64,000 nucleotides of DNA from Candidatus Planktophila lacus. GTDB taxonomy: Bacteria > Actinomycetota > Actinomycetes > Nanopelagicales > Nanopelagicaceae. The stretch covers positions 1,302,001-1,366,000 of the forward strand of contig NZ_CP016780.1 of assembly GCF_002288325.1 (NCBI RefSeq), read 5' to 3'. Under the pieces are notes generated by a model. It had not been told where the DNA came from. It saw only the letters and a program-made list of their open reading frames with translations, and did not search any database. The translations under genes and the position numbers were made by a program. Below, in pieces: positions 8,485 through 17,793 of this stretch (within the stretch, counting starts at the first letter, position 1; every line of letters begins with the position of its first letter).

Positions 8485-9621
8485 TTACAACGCAACTTCT
8501 GTACGAGTTTCATGTGATTTCATCGCTGCTGCAAATGTGCGATGCGAATCAACAACTTCAGAAACGGAGGCGCAAGCAAATTTATCGCCAAGTTTCCCTT
8601 CGCGTTCTGCGAAGTATGCAGCCCACATCTGCAATAGCGCATCAGGAAAACCAAATTCAAAGATATGTCCGGTGATCACTGGCCAATTTGAAGCGTGACC
8701 TGGTTGGATCTCAGACCAGACTTGTTCTCCGTTACGCAGCGCAAAGGTGTGATAAACCGCAGGGTTCTTTGTACTAAAGCGAACTCCCCCGGTCATTCCA
8801 ATTGCGCTAAAGAAGAAGGTATTGCTTTCACCTGGAGCGATTCGCTTCATCTCCCAGAACATCGGAAATTCGCGATCGTTGTCGGGGTTGGCAGCGCGCA
8901 TCGCAAGGACTGCGTTATCAAAAGTATCGCAAGGCACTTGCTCGCCTGCAGCGCTTTCACGATGCGTAACGATGTCATCAAGAATTGCAAAGACCTTTGT
9001 TGGTTTATATCCCAAGCGAAGTGGGATATGCGCCGCGTGCATTCCGAGATCACCGAGTACGCCGATATCGCCGCAGAATTTACGTTGACGCTTCCAGTTT
9101 ATTTTCTTCTTGCGATCGATATCCGATGAGTGAAGTAGCCCAGAACTAACTTCTACTATTTCTCCTAGATTGCCACTGCGCGCTTCGCGAATAGCAGCCT
9201 GTGCGCCTGGAAAGAATGGCAGTTCGCTAGATACGCGTACGAAATTTTTCTTACCAACTAGCGCTGCCTCAATCTTTTCTGCAGCCGCTAGATCGATTCC
9301 GAAGGGCTTTTCACCTAGAAAATCTTTACCAGCGTTTATCGCGGCAATATAAATTTCTTCATGCAGGTTATGCGGAACGGCGATGTAAACCACATCAACG
9401 TTAGGGCTAGCTAACAACTCTTTGTAGTCACTGTATGACTCAGAAACTCCTGCATTGGTAAAGAATTCGCGCACCGCATCAGAGGTATCTGCGATCGCGG
9501 TAATCACTGGGCGAACTGGATGATCTAGGAGCGCATCCCAGCGCCCAACTAGAGCAAGTAGTTCACGGCCCATTAGGCCACCGCCGATAATTCCGACCTT
9601 TACCGTCTTCTGTGTAGACAT
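8485..9621 (-). CDS. Gfo/Idh/MocA family oxidoreductase
   Basis: NAD(P)-dependent sugar or cyclitol dehydrogenase family. The Rossmann motif GIIGGGLMGREL is at the N-terminus, the catalytic-region lysine is in the GEKPFG motif, and a DLGMHAAHI segment provides the family His. The start is the ATG at 9621, one base after the TGA of the upstream aldolase (TGATATG). The frame extends to a TTG at 9636, but that lacks support. 378 aa. It sits between an LsrF/class I FBP-like aldolase and ribokinase, so it likely oxidises a sugar or sugar phosphate in the same route. Family members include inositol, glucose-6-phosphate and D-apiose dehydrogenases; the substrate is unknown. Confidence 0.8.
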   Translation of the reverse strand: MSTQKTVKVGIIGGGLMGRELLALVGRWDALLDHPVRPVITAIADTSDAVREFFTNAGVSESYSDYKELLASPNVDVVYIAVPHNLHEEIYIAAINAGKDFLGEKPFGIDLAAAEKIEAALVGKKNFVRVSSELPFFPGAQAAIREARSGNLGEIVEVSSGLLHSSDIDRKKKINWKRQRKFCGDIGVLGDLGMHAAHIPLRLGYKPTKVFAILDDIVTHRESAAGEQVPCDTFDNAVLAMRAANPDNDREFPMFWEMKRIAPGESNTFFFSAIGMTGGVRFSTKNPAVYHTFALRNGEQVWSEIQPGHASNWPVITGHIFEFGFPDALLQMWAAYFAEREGKLGDKFACASVSEVVDSHRTFAAAMKSHETRTEVAL

Positions 9622-9622
9622 A

Positions 9623-10453
9623 TCAAGCAGAGACAATCTTTAGCGCATCCTGTGCGGATGTGCCTTTATGTAACATCGCCATCAACGCTTGGGTCATCTT
9701 CGCTGGTTTTGGATGAGCGATGATATTTCGACCGTAAACAATTCCCGCTGCGCCTTGCTTTAGAACTTCGGCGGTGCGATTTAGCAGTTCCTCGTCAGAG
9801 ACACGTCCACCACCACGAACTAGAACTGGTACTGAACCCGCAGTTTGAATGACGTGGTGATAATCAGCTGCGACATCTGTTGGATCTGCCTTAATTACAT
9901 CCGCGCCTAATTCAATTGCCTGTCGCACAAGTGGGACAACTTTTTCAAGCTCACCATCTGATGTGTATCCGCCGGTTGTTGCATCCTTCATAACTAGAGG
10001 CTCAACCATTAGCGGCATTCCGTAATGCTCGCACTGCGCCTTAAGAGTCATGATGTTGCGAATACAAGAATCGCGAAGTTCGGGGCGGCCCGGCAGATCA
10101 AGTAGGTTCACAACCACAATCGCGGCATCAAGACGTACTGCCTGCAGCACCGCATCTTCAAGCAAAATACTAAAGAGATGATCTGGAATTACCTTGCCAT
10201 AAACGTTTGCAACATCTGTGCGCAACACCAGCGCCGGTTTATTTGGCTTCGGATTGTTCTGTAGGTGCTTGGCTTGCCCTAGGGTCAATTGAATTGCATC
10301 AGGTGCAGCATCAATCAAGGTATTAACTGCAGCGCCCATATCTTCAATGCCTGCAAGGAATGTTCCTTCACCAAAGAAGCCATGGTCAACTGCGATATCG
10401 AAGCAGCGGCCATTGTTAAATAAGCGCTTTAGGCGAATTGATACATCAGACAT
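9623..10453 (-). CDS. Class I aldolase of the DeoC/LsrF/FBA-I group
   Basis: 276-aa TIM-barrel Schiff-base aldolase related to archaeal-type class I fructose-bisphosphate aldolase, LsrF and DeoC/LacD proteins. The barrel starts with FDIAVDHGFFGEG. The probable Schiff-base lysine is in GADVIKADPTD, and the phosphate-binding end has VPVLVRGGGRVS and IVYGRNIIAHPKP. First gene of the aldolase - oxidoreductase - ribokinase operon. The start ATG at 10453 has a GGAG about 8-9 nt upstream. It probably splits or condenses a phosphorylated keto-sugar made by its neighbours; the exact substrate is open. Confidence 0.75.
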   Translation of the reverse strand: MSDVSIRLKRLFNNGRCFDIAVDHGFFGEGTFLAGIEDMGAAVNTLIDAAPDAIQLTLGQAKHLQNNPKPNKPALVLRTDVANVYGKVIPDHLFSILLEDAVLQAVRLDAAIVVVNLLDLPGRPELRDSCIRNIMTLKAQCEHYGMPLMVEPLVMKDATTGGYTSDGELEKVVPLVRQAIELGADVIKADPTDVAADYHHVIQTAGSVPVLVRGGGRVSDEELLNRTAEVLKQGAAGIVYGRNIIAHPKPAKMTQALMAMLHKGTSAQDALKIVSA

Positions 10454-10508
10454 TAAGTGGCTCCATTTTCGCTGGTAATTTCATTAACTCTGCAAGTAGT
10501 CTAGAACC

Positions 10509-11543
10509 ATGTCACAGAGTTCAACCACCCCTTCCAAGCTACCTTCTAATCAATTTGATCACTTTTATCGCGGTGGCAATCGAATCGGCGCCTTACGTCA
10601 CGGCCCCGGAGGACCAATGCGTCCTGAAGAGTGGATCGGTTCGATCACAACTCGTTTTGGTGAAGCAGAGCAAGGGCTTTCACGTTTAAGTGATGGCACT
10701 TTGCTACGCGATGCAATCAAGAACGATTCTGATGGTTGGTTGGGTGCAGATCACGTAAAGAACTTTGGCTTAAGTACAGAAATTTTAATCAAGTTGCTAG
10801 ATCCAGATCAGCGCCTTCCAGTTCATTACCATCCAAATAAAGCCTTTGCGAAAACTCATCTCGGTTTAGATCATGGAAAAACTGAAGCGTGGATTATCTT
10901 AGAAGCGCCAGCCGGTTCTGGAGTTGGACTCGGATTCGCACAGAAACAGAATAAAGAAGATCTACTTAAATTGGTCCGCGCGCAAGATTCTGCGGCACTT
11001 CTTGCATCACTTCGTCGCACCGAAGTTCAAGTTGGCGATGCGGTTTTAGTTCCAGCAGGAGTTGCACATGCAATTGATGCTGGAATATTTGTTTTGGAAC
11101 TACAAGAGCCAACTGATTTATCAGCGCTTCTTGAATGGGAAGGCTTTGCAGTGGATGGAATCAAAGATGGCCATCTCGGTTTAGGTTTTGAAACCGTTAC
11201 CGACGCGCTGCTACTTGATCCTTTAACTGATTCTGAATTTGATTCACTAATTACTCATAACGTCTTTTCGGGTGGGGCGCTTCGTTCGGTTCTGCCTCTG
11301 AAATCAGATGGGTACTTCCGAGCGCATTTAGCGCCTGGTTCTGGTGATTTCCAAGCTGGCTTTGCCGTCGCACTTGTCTTAGATGGATCAGGATCAATTT
11401 CCTTCGCTAACGCACCAGAAATGGGGATAACTAAAGGCGATGCCATTGTGATTCCACATAGCGCTGGTGCGTTTGCTTTCAGTGGAGCGAACGCGATTGT
11501 CTGTCGCCCACCACTTGCAGAACTGGCGCGAGTTGCGCCGTAA
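10509..11543 (+). CDS. Mannose-6-phosphate isomerase-like cupin protein
   Basis: 344-aa protein of the class I (ManA-type) phosphomannose isomerase family, Zn-dependent aldose-ketose isomerases. The first cupin holds HYHPNKAFAKTHLG followed by KTEAWIIL; the second metal-site region is VLVPAGVAHAID. C-terminal cupin strands carry GDAIVIPHSAGAF. It is shorter than E. coli ManA (~390 aa), and the N-terminus contains RHGPGGPMRPEEWIGS, which resembles other actinobacterial ManA-like proteins. TAGTCT at 10497-10502 lies 6 nt before the ATG and there is no Shine-Dalgarno, so a leaderless start is likely. It precedes an FGGY kinase by 14 bp. Confidence 0.8.
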   Translation: MSQSSTTPSKLPSNQFDHFYRGGNRIGALRHGPGGPMRPEEWIGSITTRFGEAEQGLSRLSDGTLLRDAIKNDSDGWLGADHVKNFGLSTEILIKLLDPDQRLPVHYHPNKAFAKTHLGLDHGKTEAWIILEAPAGSGVGLGFAQKQNKEDLLKLVRAQDSAALLASLRRTEVQVGDAVLVPAGVAHAIDAGIFVLELQEPTDLSALLEWEGFAVDGIKDGHLGLGFETVTDALLLDPLTDSEFDSLITHNVFSGGALRSVLPLKSDGYFRAHLAPGSGDFQAGFAVALVLDGSGSISFANAPEMGITKGDAIVIPHSAGAFAFSGANAIVCRPPLAELARVAP

Positions 11544-11557
11544 GCGTCACGATTAAA

Positions 11558-12871
11558 ATGTCTCAACAAATTTTGATCGGTGTCGATATCGGCACATCTC
11601 GAATCAAGGCAGTTGCAACAGATATTGATTTAAAGGTAATCGCTGAGTACGCCGAGCCAACTCCTTGGCGCCATGAGAAAAACAATAGCGATATAGATAT
11701 GTTGCTCTTGGCTAAGACGGTCACCGCAGTTGCAGCGAAAGCGGCAGAACTTGCTGGTGGGAAAGTCGCAGCAATTGGTTTCACCGGCTTTAGCGAAACC
11801 GGAGTTTTGATTGATGGTGCTGGTAAGCCACTGGCACCTGGTTTAGCGTGGCACGATCCGCGTGGCTTAACTGAACCAATCATCAAAGAGCTTGGCGATT
11901 ACGAATTTAGAGCGCGCGCTGGTGCACTGCTAAATGAAATTGCATCGATTTCAAAAACGCTCTGGTTAAATCAGGAATACCCTGAAACGCGCAAAGCCAA
12001 ACACTTTCTCTCAGCGCCAGAATGGGTTGCTTACTGCCTTGGCGCCGATTTGGTAAATGAACTATCCCTAGTTAGCAGAACTGGTTTCTACGATGTCGAA
12101 GCGCGTGCGCCTTGGCGTGAAGCAATGTCGCTAGTTGGCGGTGGCGAAGATTTCTTGGCTCGTTTAGTTGTGGCAGGTGAACCAATAGGAGTTGTTAACA
12201 ACGATGCACCAGAAGTTTTGCGTGGTGCAGTAATTACTATTGCCGGACATGATCATTTCACTGCTGCGTATTACTGCGGTGCGATAAATGAAGGATCGCT
12301 CTTTGATTCGATGGGAACCGCTGAGGCTTTACTACGCACATTTAAGAAGCCGTTATCTCGAGATGCCATCGCTGAATTAGCGGCAGCCAACGTTGGATTA
12401 AGCGCTTCGGTAATTGCAGATCACTTCACATTGCTCGGCGCGCTACCAACTGGCCTAACGCTAGAAAGAGTTTGTTCACTCGTCGGCGTTTCAACGCGCG
12501 ATGAGAAGATTGCACTTGGTGAAGTAGCGTTAAAGATAGATCCGAAAGCTAGTGCCCTACGGGTTAACAATGATTATCACGGCCTCTCGGTCACAAACCT
12601 TGATGATGCCGTCTCACCTGCTGCGCTCTTTCGAGCAACTGCTGAACATTTAGTTGAAGAGTCAGCAAATATGGTCTCGCTGATTGAAAAATTCACCGGC
12701 CAAGCAACGGATGTAGTTATTGCTGGGGGTTGGGTTAAAAATCCAATGATCGCAAGCGCGAAGACGAAACAATTTGGAAGTTACAAAGTCTCTGATGCCA
12801 CCGAGGCTGGTGCAACAGGCGCCGCTGAGTTCGCGGGAATTGCTGCAGGAATACTTAAGTTAAGAAGTTAG
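11558..12871 (+). CDS. FGGY-family carbohydrate kinase
   Basis: 437-aa sugar kinase of the gluconokinase/xylulokinase superfamily. The N-terminal phosphate-1 motif is GVDIGTSRIKA, followed by a GFTGFSETGVL sugar-site block, APGLAWHDPRG, and a central AGHDHFTAAY with the family catalytic Asp. Motifs of the C-terminal ATP domain are GSLFDSMGTAEALLR and VVIAGGWVKNP. It is somewhat shorter than classical FGGY kinases (~480-500 aa) but both lobes are complete. It lies just downstream of the ManA-like gene and abuts the convergent glucokinase-like gene (stop codons adjacent at 12871/12872). The substrate is undetermined. Confidence 0.8.
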   Translation: MSQQILIGVDIGTSRIKAVATDIDLKVIAEYAEPTPWRHEKNNSDIDMLLLAKTVTAVAAKAAELAGGKVAAIGFTGFSETGVLIDGAGKPLAPGLAWHDPRGLTEPIIKELGDYEFRARAGALLNEIASISKTLWLNQEYPETRKAKHFLSAPEWVAYCLGADLVNELSLVSRTGFYDVEARAPWREAMSLVGGGEDFLARLVVAGEPIGVVNNDAPEVLRGAVITIAGHDHFTAAYYCGAINEGSLFDSMGTAEALLRTFKKPLSRDAIAELAAANVGLSASVIADHFTLLGALPTGLTLERVCSLVGVSTRDEKIALGEVALKIDPKASALRVNNDYHGLSVTNLDDAVSPAALFRATAEHLVEESANMVSLIEKFTGQATDVVIAGGWVKNPMIASAKTKQFGSYKVSDATEAGATGAAEFAGIAAGILKLRS

Positions 12872-13639
12872 CTATTTATATTGTTCAAGAGTCCAGGCGC
12901 GAACACCGCCAGCTACTCCTGCTGCATTTGGAACGATAACAACTTCATCGCCCATGCGATCTAGATCTGCTTGGCGAATACAGCGCGCATTTCCGCCGCC
13001 GATATAAAGGCGATCCCACATAAATACTGGGCGAAGTTCATCAACCATGGCGCGAATACGGCGTGACCAGAATGCATTTCCGAGGCGACGACGCTCGTGT
13101 TCGCCGATCCATGTGTCATAAGTAGTTGCGCGACGAACTGGGGCATGTGAAAACTCAATGTGTGGTGAGAGTGATCCACCGTAGAAGATTGCAAAGCCAA
13201 GTCCAGTTCCGAGCGTGATCACAACTTCATAACCAGAGCCCGAGATAATTCCGGCGCCATGAACTTCAGCATCATTTAAAACGCGAGTTGGCATCTCTAA
13301 CTTTTTAGTTAGTGCGTTTTGCATATCAAATCCGCTCCACTGTTCTTGGAGTTCTGGATCGATCTTTGTGCGTGGACCAGATTTAGTCATGTAATGCGGT
13401 GTCGAGATAACAACGCCATGACGGATCATTCCGGGCATACCAACGGTTGCACGGTATGCCGATGGAAGTGAATCGGCGATTCCCTTAATGGTTTCGATAA
13501 AGCGATCTGGTGAAAGCGGGTAAGGAGTTTCAATTCGACTTGGCTTTGAGTGCATTGTGCCTGACTCATCGAGTACGCAACTCTTTAGAAAGAGTCCACC
13601 GCAGTCGACGGATAGCGTTAAGCGCTCATCGTTGGCCAT
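12872..13639 (-). CDS. ROK / polyphosphate glucokinase-like protein
   Basis: 255-aa sugar kinase resembling actinobacterial polyphosphate/ATP-glucomannokinase (PPGK). The N-terminal phosphate motif is SVDCGGLFLKSCV, VLNDAEVHGAG carries the catalytic Asp, EVVITLGTGLGFAIF is the glycine-rich loop, and LYIGGGNARCI precedes the C-terminal helix. The canonical PPGK N-terminus is DIGGTGIKG, so this is a diverged member. The ATG at 13639 was chosen because GGGAG lies 9 nt upstream; the frame extends to a TTG at 13657. It would phosphorylate glucose or a related hexose. The phosphoryl donor cannot be told by eye. Confidence 0.65.
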   Translation of the reverse strand: MANDERLTLSVDCGGLFLKSCVLDESGTMHSKPSRIETPYPLSPDRFIETIKGIADSLPSAYRATVGMPGMIRHGVVISTPHYMTKSGPRTKIDPELQEQWSGFDMQNALTKKLEMPTRVLNDAEVHGAGIISGSGYEVVITLGTGLGFAIFYGGSLSPHIEFSHAPVRRATTYDTWIGEHERRRLGNAFWSRRIRAMVDELRPVFMWDRLYIGGGNARCIRQADLDRMGDEVVIVPNAAGVAGGVRAWTLEQYK

Positions 13640-13692
13640 TGGAAAATTCTCCCACAACCCTTGCTACAACTGAAATTCTTATTTGGCTACGC

Positions 13693-14355
13693 TTATTTCC
13701 CGCGTTGGCCGTAGATATTTTGATAGCGGTCAAACAACTTATCGACGCTCTCTTGATCAATTAACTGCAAGGTCCCGAGAGATTTTGCAATCCAAGTTGT
13801 CTTTGCTACATCTTCACACATCACTGCAGATTTAACAGCTGCTGTTGCATCTTTACCGATTGAAAAGACGCCATGGTTCTTCATTATTACTGCTGAAGAA
13901 CGGTGTCCCGTAAGGGTTTCAACAACACCTTTGCCAATCGCATCGTTGCCGATTAGTGCAAATGGACCGAGAGGGATTTCGCCACCAAATTCGTCAGCCA
14001 TCGCAGTTAGGGCACATGGAATTGCGCTGTGTACCGCGCTCCACGCAGCAGCGTAATTTGAGTGAGTGTGCACAACTCCGCCCACATCTTTCATATGGCG
14101 ATAGATATATGCATGGGTGTGGGTATCGCTCGATGGAGATAATTCACCCTCTAAAACATTTCCATCAAGATCACAAATAATCATTTGTGAGGGTTTCAAA
14201 TCTTCGTAACTAACTCCACTTGGTTTAATCATGAAGCGTTTGCCATCTGACATGCGCTCTGAGACATTGCCGGCGGTCCAGGCAACTAATCCGTAACGTT
14301 GTAGATCAATATTTAGTTTGCAGACTTTTACGCGCAACTCTTTCTTGGAACTCAT
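13693..14355 (-). CDS. araD: L-ribulose-5-phosphate 4-epimerase (class II aldolase family)
   Basis: 220-aa Zn enzyme that converts L-ribulose 5-phosphate to D-xylulose 5-phosphate. Motifs are TAGNVSER near residue 30, IKPSGVSYEDL, SSDTHTHAYIYR, the Zn histidines in VVHTHSNYAAAW (~95-97), and a third histidine in IMKNHGVF. Length and motifs match AraD/UlaF/SgbE. Its ATG shares one base with the stop of the upstream ribulokinase (TAATG), with GGAAGG upstream as a good Shine-Dalgarno. Together they form the lower arabinose pathway. No arabinose isomerase (araA) is present in the window. Confidence 0.9.
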   Translation of the reverse strand: MSSKKELRVKVCKLNIDLQRYGLVAWTAGNVSERMSDGKRFMIKPSGVSYEDLKPSQMIICDLDGNVLEGELSPSSDTHTHAYIYRHMKDVGGVVHTHSNYAAAWSAVHSAIPCALTAMADEFGGEIPLGPFALIGNDAIGKGVVETLTGHRSSAVIMKNHGVFSIGKDATAAVKSAVMCEDVAKTTWIAKSLGTLQLIDQESVDKLFDRYQNIYGQRGK

Positions 14356-16040
14356 TACTTTCCTTCCGTAGATGTGAGCGCACGATCTCGGATCGCACGA
14401 AGTGAATGCATCGCACCGTTGTGGCCGAAGCTTTCATAAAGATCGTTGTAGTGCTTGTAAAGATCGTTATAGACCTTGGCGTTTGCCGGGTTTGGCTGAT
14501 AACGCTCATCTGCCACTCCGCCCATCGCAGCAGCGGCAGTTTGTACATCTTTATATGCACCCGCGGCAACAGCTGCGTGAATTGCCGAACCAAGCGCTGG
14601 ACCTTGGGCAGATTTAATAATTGTTATTGGCATATCCAATACATCGGCATAGATCTGCATAACGAAACTATTTTTAATGAGCCCGCCAGCGGCGATAAAT
14701 TCTTTAACGGGTACGCCTGATTCATTAAAGGTCTGCACGATTTTGCGCGCACCATATGCCGTTGATTCAACGATTGCGCGATAGATCTCTTCCGGCTTGG
14801 TTGAAAGAGTTAAACCCATAATCAAGCCAGAAAGTTGATGATCAACCAGAGTTGAGCGGTTGCCGCTCTGCCAATCCAAGGCAACTAGGCCATGTGCGCC
14901 AACTGGTTGCGCACTTGCTAGTTGAGATAGATAGGTATGTATATCAACGCCTTTTGCTGCTGCAGCTGCGGTGTATTCAGCCGGCGCATAGTTATTGGCA
15001 AACCATCCGAAGATATCGCCGACTCCTGATTGGCCAGCTTCGTAACCAAGTGCGCCATCGATAATTCCGCCATCGACTACGCCGCACATGCCTGGAACTT
15101 CTGCGAATTCTTCAGAGACCATTACATGGCAGGTTGAAGTTCCCATGATCGCAACCATCTGTCCTGGGTTAACCGCATTTGCCGCGGCAGAAGTTACATG
15201 AGCATCCACGTTACCAACTGCAACTGCAATTCCTTCAGGAAGGCCAGTCCATTTCGCTGCTTCAGCGGTTAACGTTCCAGCACATGCACCTAGCGCACCA
15301 AGTTCATGCTCTAATTTTTCTGCAATAAATTTTTCAAACTTTGGATTGAGCGCCGCTAGATATTCTTTTGTTGGGTACTTTCCATCTTGATAAATACCTT
15401 TATATCCCGCAGTGCAGATATTGCGCACATACTTGCCGCAGAGTTGCCAGATAATCCAGTCGGCCGCTTCTACCCATTTATCCATCGCTTGATAAATTTC
15501 AGGTGCTTCTTCTAAAACTTGTAGCGCTTTAGCAAATTCCCATTCTGAAGAAATTTTGCCGCCGTAGCGAGATATCCAAGGTTCTTTGCGCGCATGGGCA
15601 AGTTCATTTATGCGATCGGCATGTGGCTGCGCAGAATGGTGCTTCCACAATTTAACGAAGGCATGTGGGTTCTTAGAAAATTCTGGAAGTTCGCAGAGCG
15701 GGGTTCCATCGCTCTTTACTGGAAGAACTGTGCAAGCTGTGAAATCTGTGGTTATCCCGATAACAGATTTAGGATCGATTCCAGATTCCTTAAGAACTGC
15801 AGGAACGGTAACTTTTAAAACATCAACATAATCAGATGGAACTTGTAGCGCCCAATCCGGTGGCAACTTTGCACCGGATGTTGGGAGTTTCTCCTCGATT
15901 ACAGCGTGCGGGTACTCATAAACCGCTGTTGCAATTTCGGCGCCATCAGAGACGCGCACCAATAAAGCGCGACCAGAAAGCGTTCCGTAATCAACGCCGA
16001 TTACATATTTATTACTTAAATCGCTAGTTAAATCTGGCAC
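14355..16040 (-). CDS. araB: Ribulokinase
   Basis: 561-aa FGGY kinase with full ribulokinase length (E. coli AraB 566 aa), phosphorylating L-ribulose (and possibly D-ribulose or ribitol). Features are the N-terminal GVDYGTLSGRALLV, GITTDFTACTVLPV, the long LWKHHSAQPHADRIN segment characteristic of AraB, ATP-site MGTSTCHVMV, GQSGVGDIFGWF, and C-terminal AAGGLIKNSFVMQ. Starts with GTG at 16040. It is divergent from the ApnO-like gene, sharing an 88-bp intergenic region, and co-directional with araD. Confidence 0.93.
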   Translation of the reverse strand: MPDLTSDLSNKYVIGVDYGTLSGRALLVRVSDGAEIATAVYEYPHAVIEEKLPTSGAKLPPDWALQVPSDYVDVLKVTVPAVLKESGIDPKSVIGITTDFTACTVLPVKSDGTPLCELPEFSKNPHAFVKLWKHHSAQPHADRINELAHARKEPWISRYGGKISSEWEFAKALQVLEEAPEIYQAMDKWVEAADWIIWQLCGKYVRNICTAGYKGIYQDGKYPTKEYLAALNPKFEKFIAEKLEHELGALGACAGTLTAEAAKWTGLPEGIAVAVGNVDAHVTSAAANAVNPGQMVAIMGTSTCHVMVSEEFAEVPGMCGVVDGGIIDGALGYEAGQSGVGDIFGWFANNYAPAEYTAAAAAKGVDIHTYLSQLASAQPVGAHGLVALDWQSGNRSTLVDHQLSGLIMGLTLSTKPEEIYRAIVESTAYGARKIVQTFNESGVPVKEFIAAGGLIKNSFVMQIYADVLDMPITIIKSAQGPALGSAIHAAVAAGAYKDVQTAAAAMGGVADERYQPNPANAKVYNDLYKHYNDLYESFGHNGAMHSLRAIRDRALTSTEGK

Positions 16041-16128
16041 TCGCAGAGCCTACCGCAGGGGTTGCGGCTGCTGCTAGAGTTGAAAAAGTTAATTAATAAA
16101 ATACACAAAAAATATATGAGGAGTTTTC

Positions 16129-16974
16129 ATGACTGTCATTACGATTTTAGGCGCCGGCGGCAAAATGGGTAATCGTGTTACCCAGCCACTTCTTGATACA
16201 AAGAAGTACGAGCTTCGCTTCGTAGAAAAGTCTGAAGCTGGGCAAGCGCGAATCCGCGAAGCCGGAAATACAGTTATGGAATTAGATGACGCCCTTAAGG
16301 GAACAGATGTAGTTATCTTTACAACCCCTGATGCGTTAGTGCGCCAAATTTCTGATGAAGTTGTTCCAAAATTAGATCCTGGTACAAAGATTCTCTTCCT
16401 TGACCCAGCAGCAATCGCGGCAGATCGCGTCAAGCATCGCGCAGATATCAGTTGCTTTGTCTGCCATCCAACTCATCCACCGGTATTTAGTTTGCTTGGT
16501 GAGACAGATCCTGCAGCGCGTCGCGATTATTGGGGTGGCGGCCTTGCAACTCAAGCTCTGGTATTTGCAATTGCCTGGGGAACTGAAGAAGAAGCAGATC
16601 TCGTCGAAACAATTGCAACTGAAATGTTTGCGCCAATTAGCGCAAGCCACCGTATTACCGTTCAGCAGATGGCACTTCTTGAGCCGGCTCTTAGCGAGAC
16701 TCTAATTAACGGTTGCGTCGAAGTAATTACTCAAGGTTTGCAGAAGGTTATCGATCTTGGAGTTCCTGAGGCTGCTGCCAAAGATTTCTGCATGGGCCAT
16801 TTGCAGATCAGCATCGCGCTCTTGTTTGAAGAGTTGAATTGGAAGCTATCTGATGGCGCACTTATGGCGCTCAAGAACGCTCAAGGTTCACTCTTTCGCG
16901 ATGATTGGGATGCCATCTTTAAGCCCGAAAATGTGCTCGCTAGCGTTAAGCAGATAACTGGCGGAGATAAGTAA
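16129..16974 (+). CDS. apnO: PGDH_C-family oxidoreductase, likely D-apionate oxidoisomerase (ApnO-like)
   Basis: 281 aa: an N-terminal Rossmann domain (ITILGAGGKMGNRV) plus a helical C-terminal domain of the phosphogluconate-dehydrogenase-C type (HITVQQMALLEPALSET region). This architecture matches ApnO, which oxidises and isomerises D-apionate to 3-oxo-isoapionate. The conserved CHPTHPPVF loop (~115-123) is a probable active-site element. A strong Shine-Dalgarno (GAGGAG at 16118-16123) precedes the ATG. It begins a four-gene run, with a TIM-barrel isomerase 4 bp downstream, an SDR, and an ApnL-like lactonase. The pairing with the lactonase is the main reason for this substrate call. Without it one would only say 6-phosphogluconate-dehydrogenase-like protein. 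Confidence 0.6.
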   Translation: MTVITILGAGGKMGNRVTQPLLDTKKYELRFVEKSEAGQARIREAGNTVMELDDALKGTDVVIFTTPDALVRQISDEVVPKLDPGTKILFLDPAAIAADRVKHRADISCFVCHPTHPPVFSLLGETDPAARRDYWGGGLATQALVFAIAWGTEEEADLVETIATEMFAPISASHRITVQQMALLEPALSETLINGCVEVITQGLQKVIDLGVPEAAAKDFCMGHLQISIALLFEELNWKLSDGALMALKNAQGSLFRDDWDAIFKPENVLASVKQITGGDK

Positions 16975-16978
16975 TTAA

Positions 16979-17791
16979 ATGAAGCTCGGAGTCTCCAGTT
17001 TCACCTTTCCCTGGGCGATCGGCGGGATTGAGCCTGAGCATCCAGTTGTGATGAGCGCCTTTGAACTATTGGAGCGCGCCCACGATTTAAAAGCTGATGT
17101 GCTGCAGATCGCCGATAACTTGCCGATTGGCGAGCTTGCAGAAGCCGAACTTCTTAAGTTAAAGGCACAAGCCGATAGTTATGCAATCGCTCTAGAAGTT
17201 GGAACTCGCGGAAATAAGAGCGAGAACATTGAGAATTTTCTACGCATCGCCCAATTACTGAGTTCACCGATTCTGCGAGTTGTCATTGATAGCAAAGGCC
17301 ACGAACCCGCAATCCCCGAAATAGTTCAACTACTTAAACCTTTCGAAGCTAAATTTAAAGAAGCGAATATCAAGTTAGCGATCGAAAACCACGATCGCTT
17401 AACCTGCGCAGAATTTAACGAGATTATTGATCAAGTTGGCTCTGATTGGGTCGGAATTTGTCTTGACACTGTTAACTCACTTGGCGCAGTTGAAGCTCCC
17501 AATACAGTTATTCCTGCACTGGCTCCGCGGGCGATCAACGTGCATATGAAAGATTTTGAAATTGTTCGAACCAACGGGCAGATGGGATTTACCGTTCGAG
17601 GAACAGCGCTCGGCGAAGGCCGGTTAGATATTGCTGAGGTCATCGCCGCTGTAGGTGGAACAAAGCGCGAGATCACCGCAGTTATCGAACTTTGGACTCC
17701 ACGCCAGGATAGTTATGAAGCAACCGTTGCTTTAGAGAACGAATGGGCAGAGATCAGCGTTACTAATTTACGGAAATCGATAGGATCTTAA
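16979..17791 (+). CDS. Sugar phosphate isomerase/epimerase-like TIM-barrel protein
   Basis: 270-aa AP-endonuclease-2-like / xylose-isomerase-like TIM barrel. It begins MKLGVSSFTFPWAIGG and carries barrel-strand ends typical of metal-dependent epimerases: AIENHDR (~120-127), VGICLDTVNSLG with the Asp, INVHMKDFEI with a His and Lys, and AVIELWTPR with a Glu. It is placed between the ApnO-like and SDR genes with 3-4 bp gaps, so it is certainly co-transcribed. In this setting it may isomerise, or process by retro-Claisen chemistry, the 3-oxo sugar acid produced by its neighbours. The reaction is not known. Confidence 0.7.
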   Translation: MKLGVSSFTFPWAIGGIEPEHPVVMSAFELLERAHDLKADVLQIADNLPIGELAEAELLKLKAQADSYAIALEVGTRGNKSENIENFLRIAQLLSSPILRVVIDSKGHEPAIPEIVQLLKPFEAKFKEANIKLAIENHDRLTCAEFNEIIDQVGSDWVGICLDTVNSLGAVEAPNTVIPALAPRAINVHMKDFEIVRTNGQMGFTVRGTALGEGRLDIAEVIAAVGGTKREITAVIELWTPRQDSYEATVALENEWAEISVTNLRKSIGS

Positions 17792-17793
17792 CT

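Noticed and set aside
13693-16040. araB/araD as dedicated steps of apionate breakdown
   Set aside because: Both proteins look like ordinary ribulokinase and L-ribulose-5-phosphate 4-epimerase in length and motifs, and they are on the opposite strand. Recruitment is possible but unsupported.
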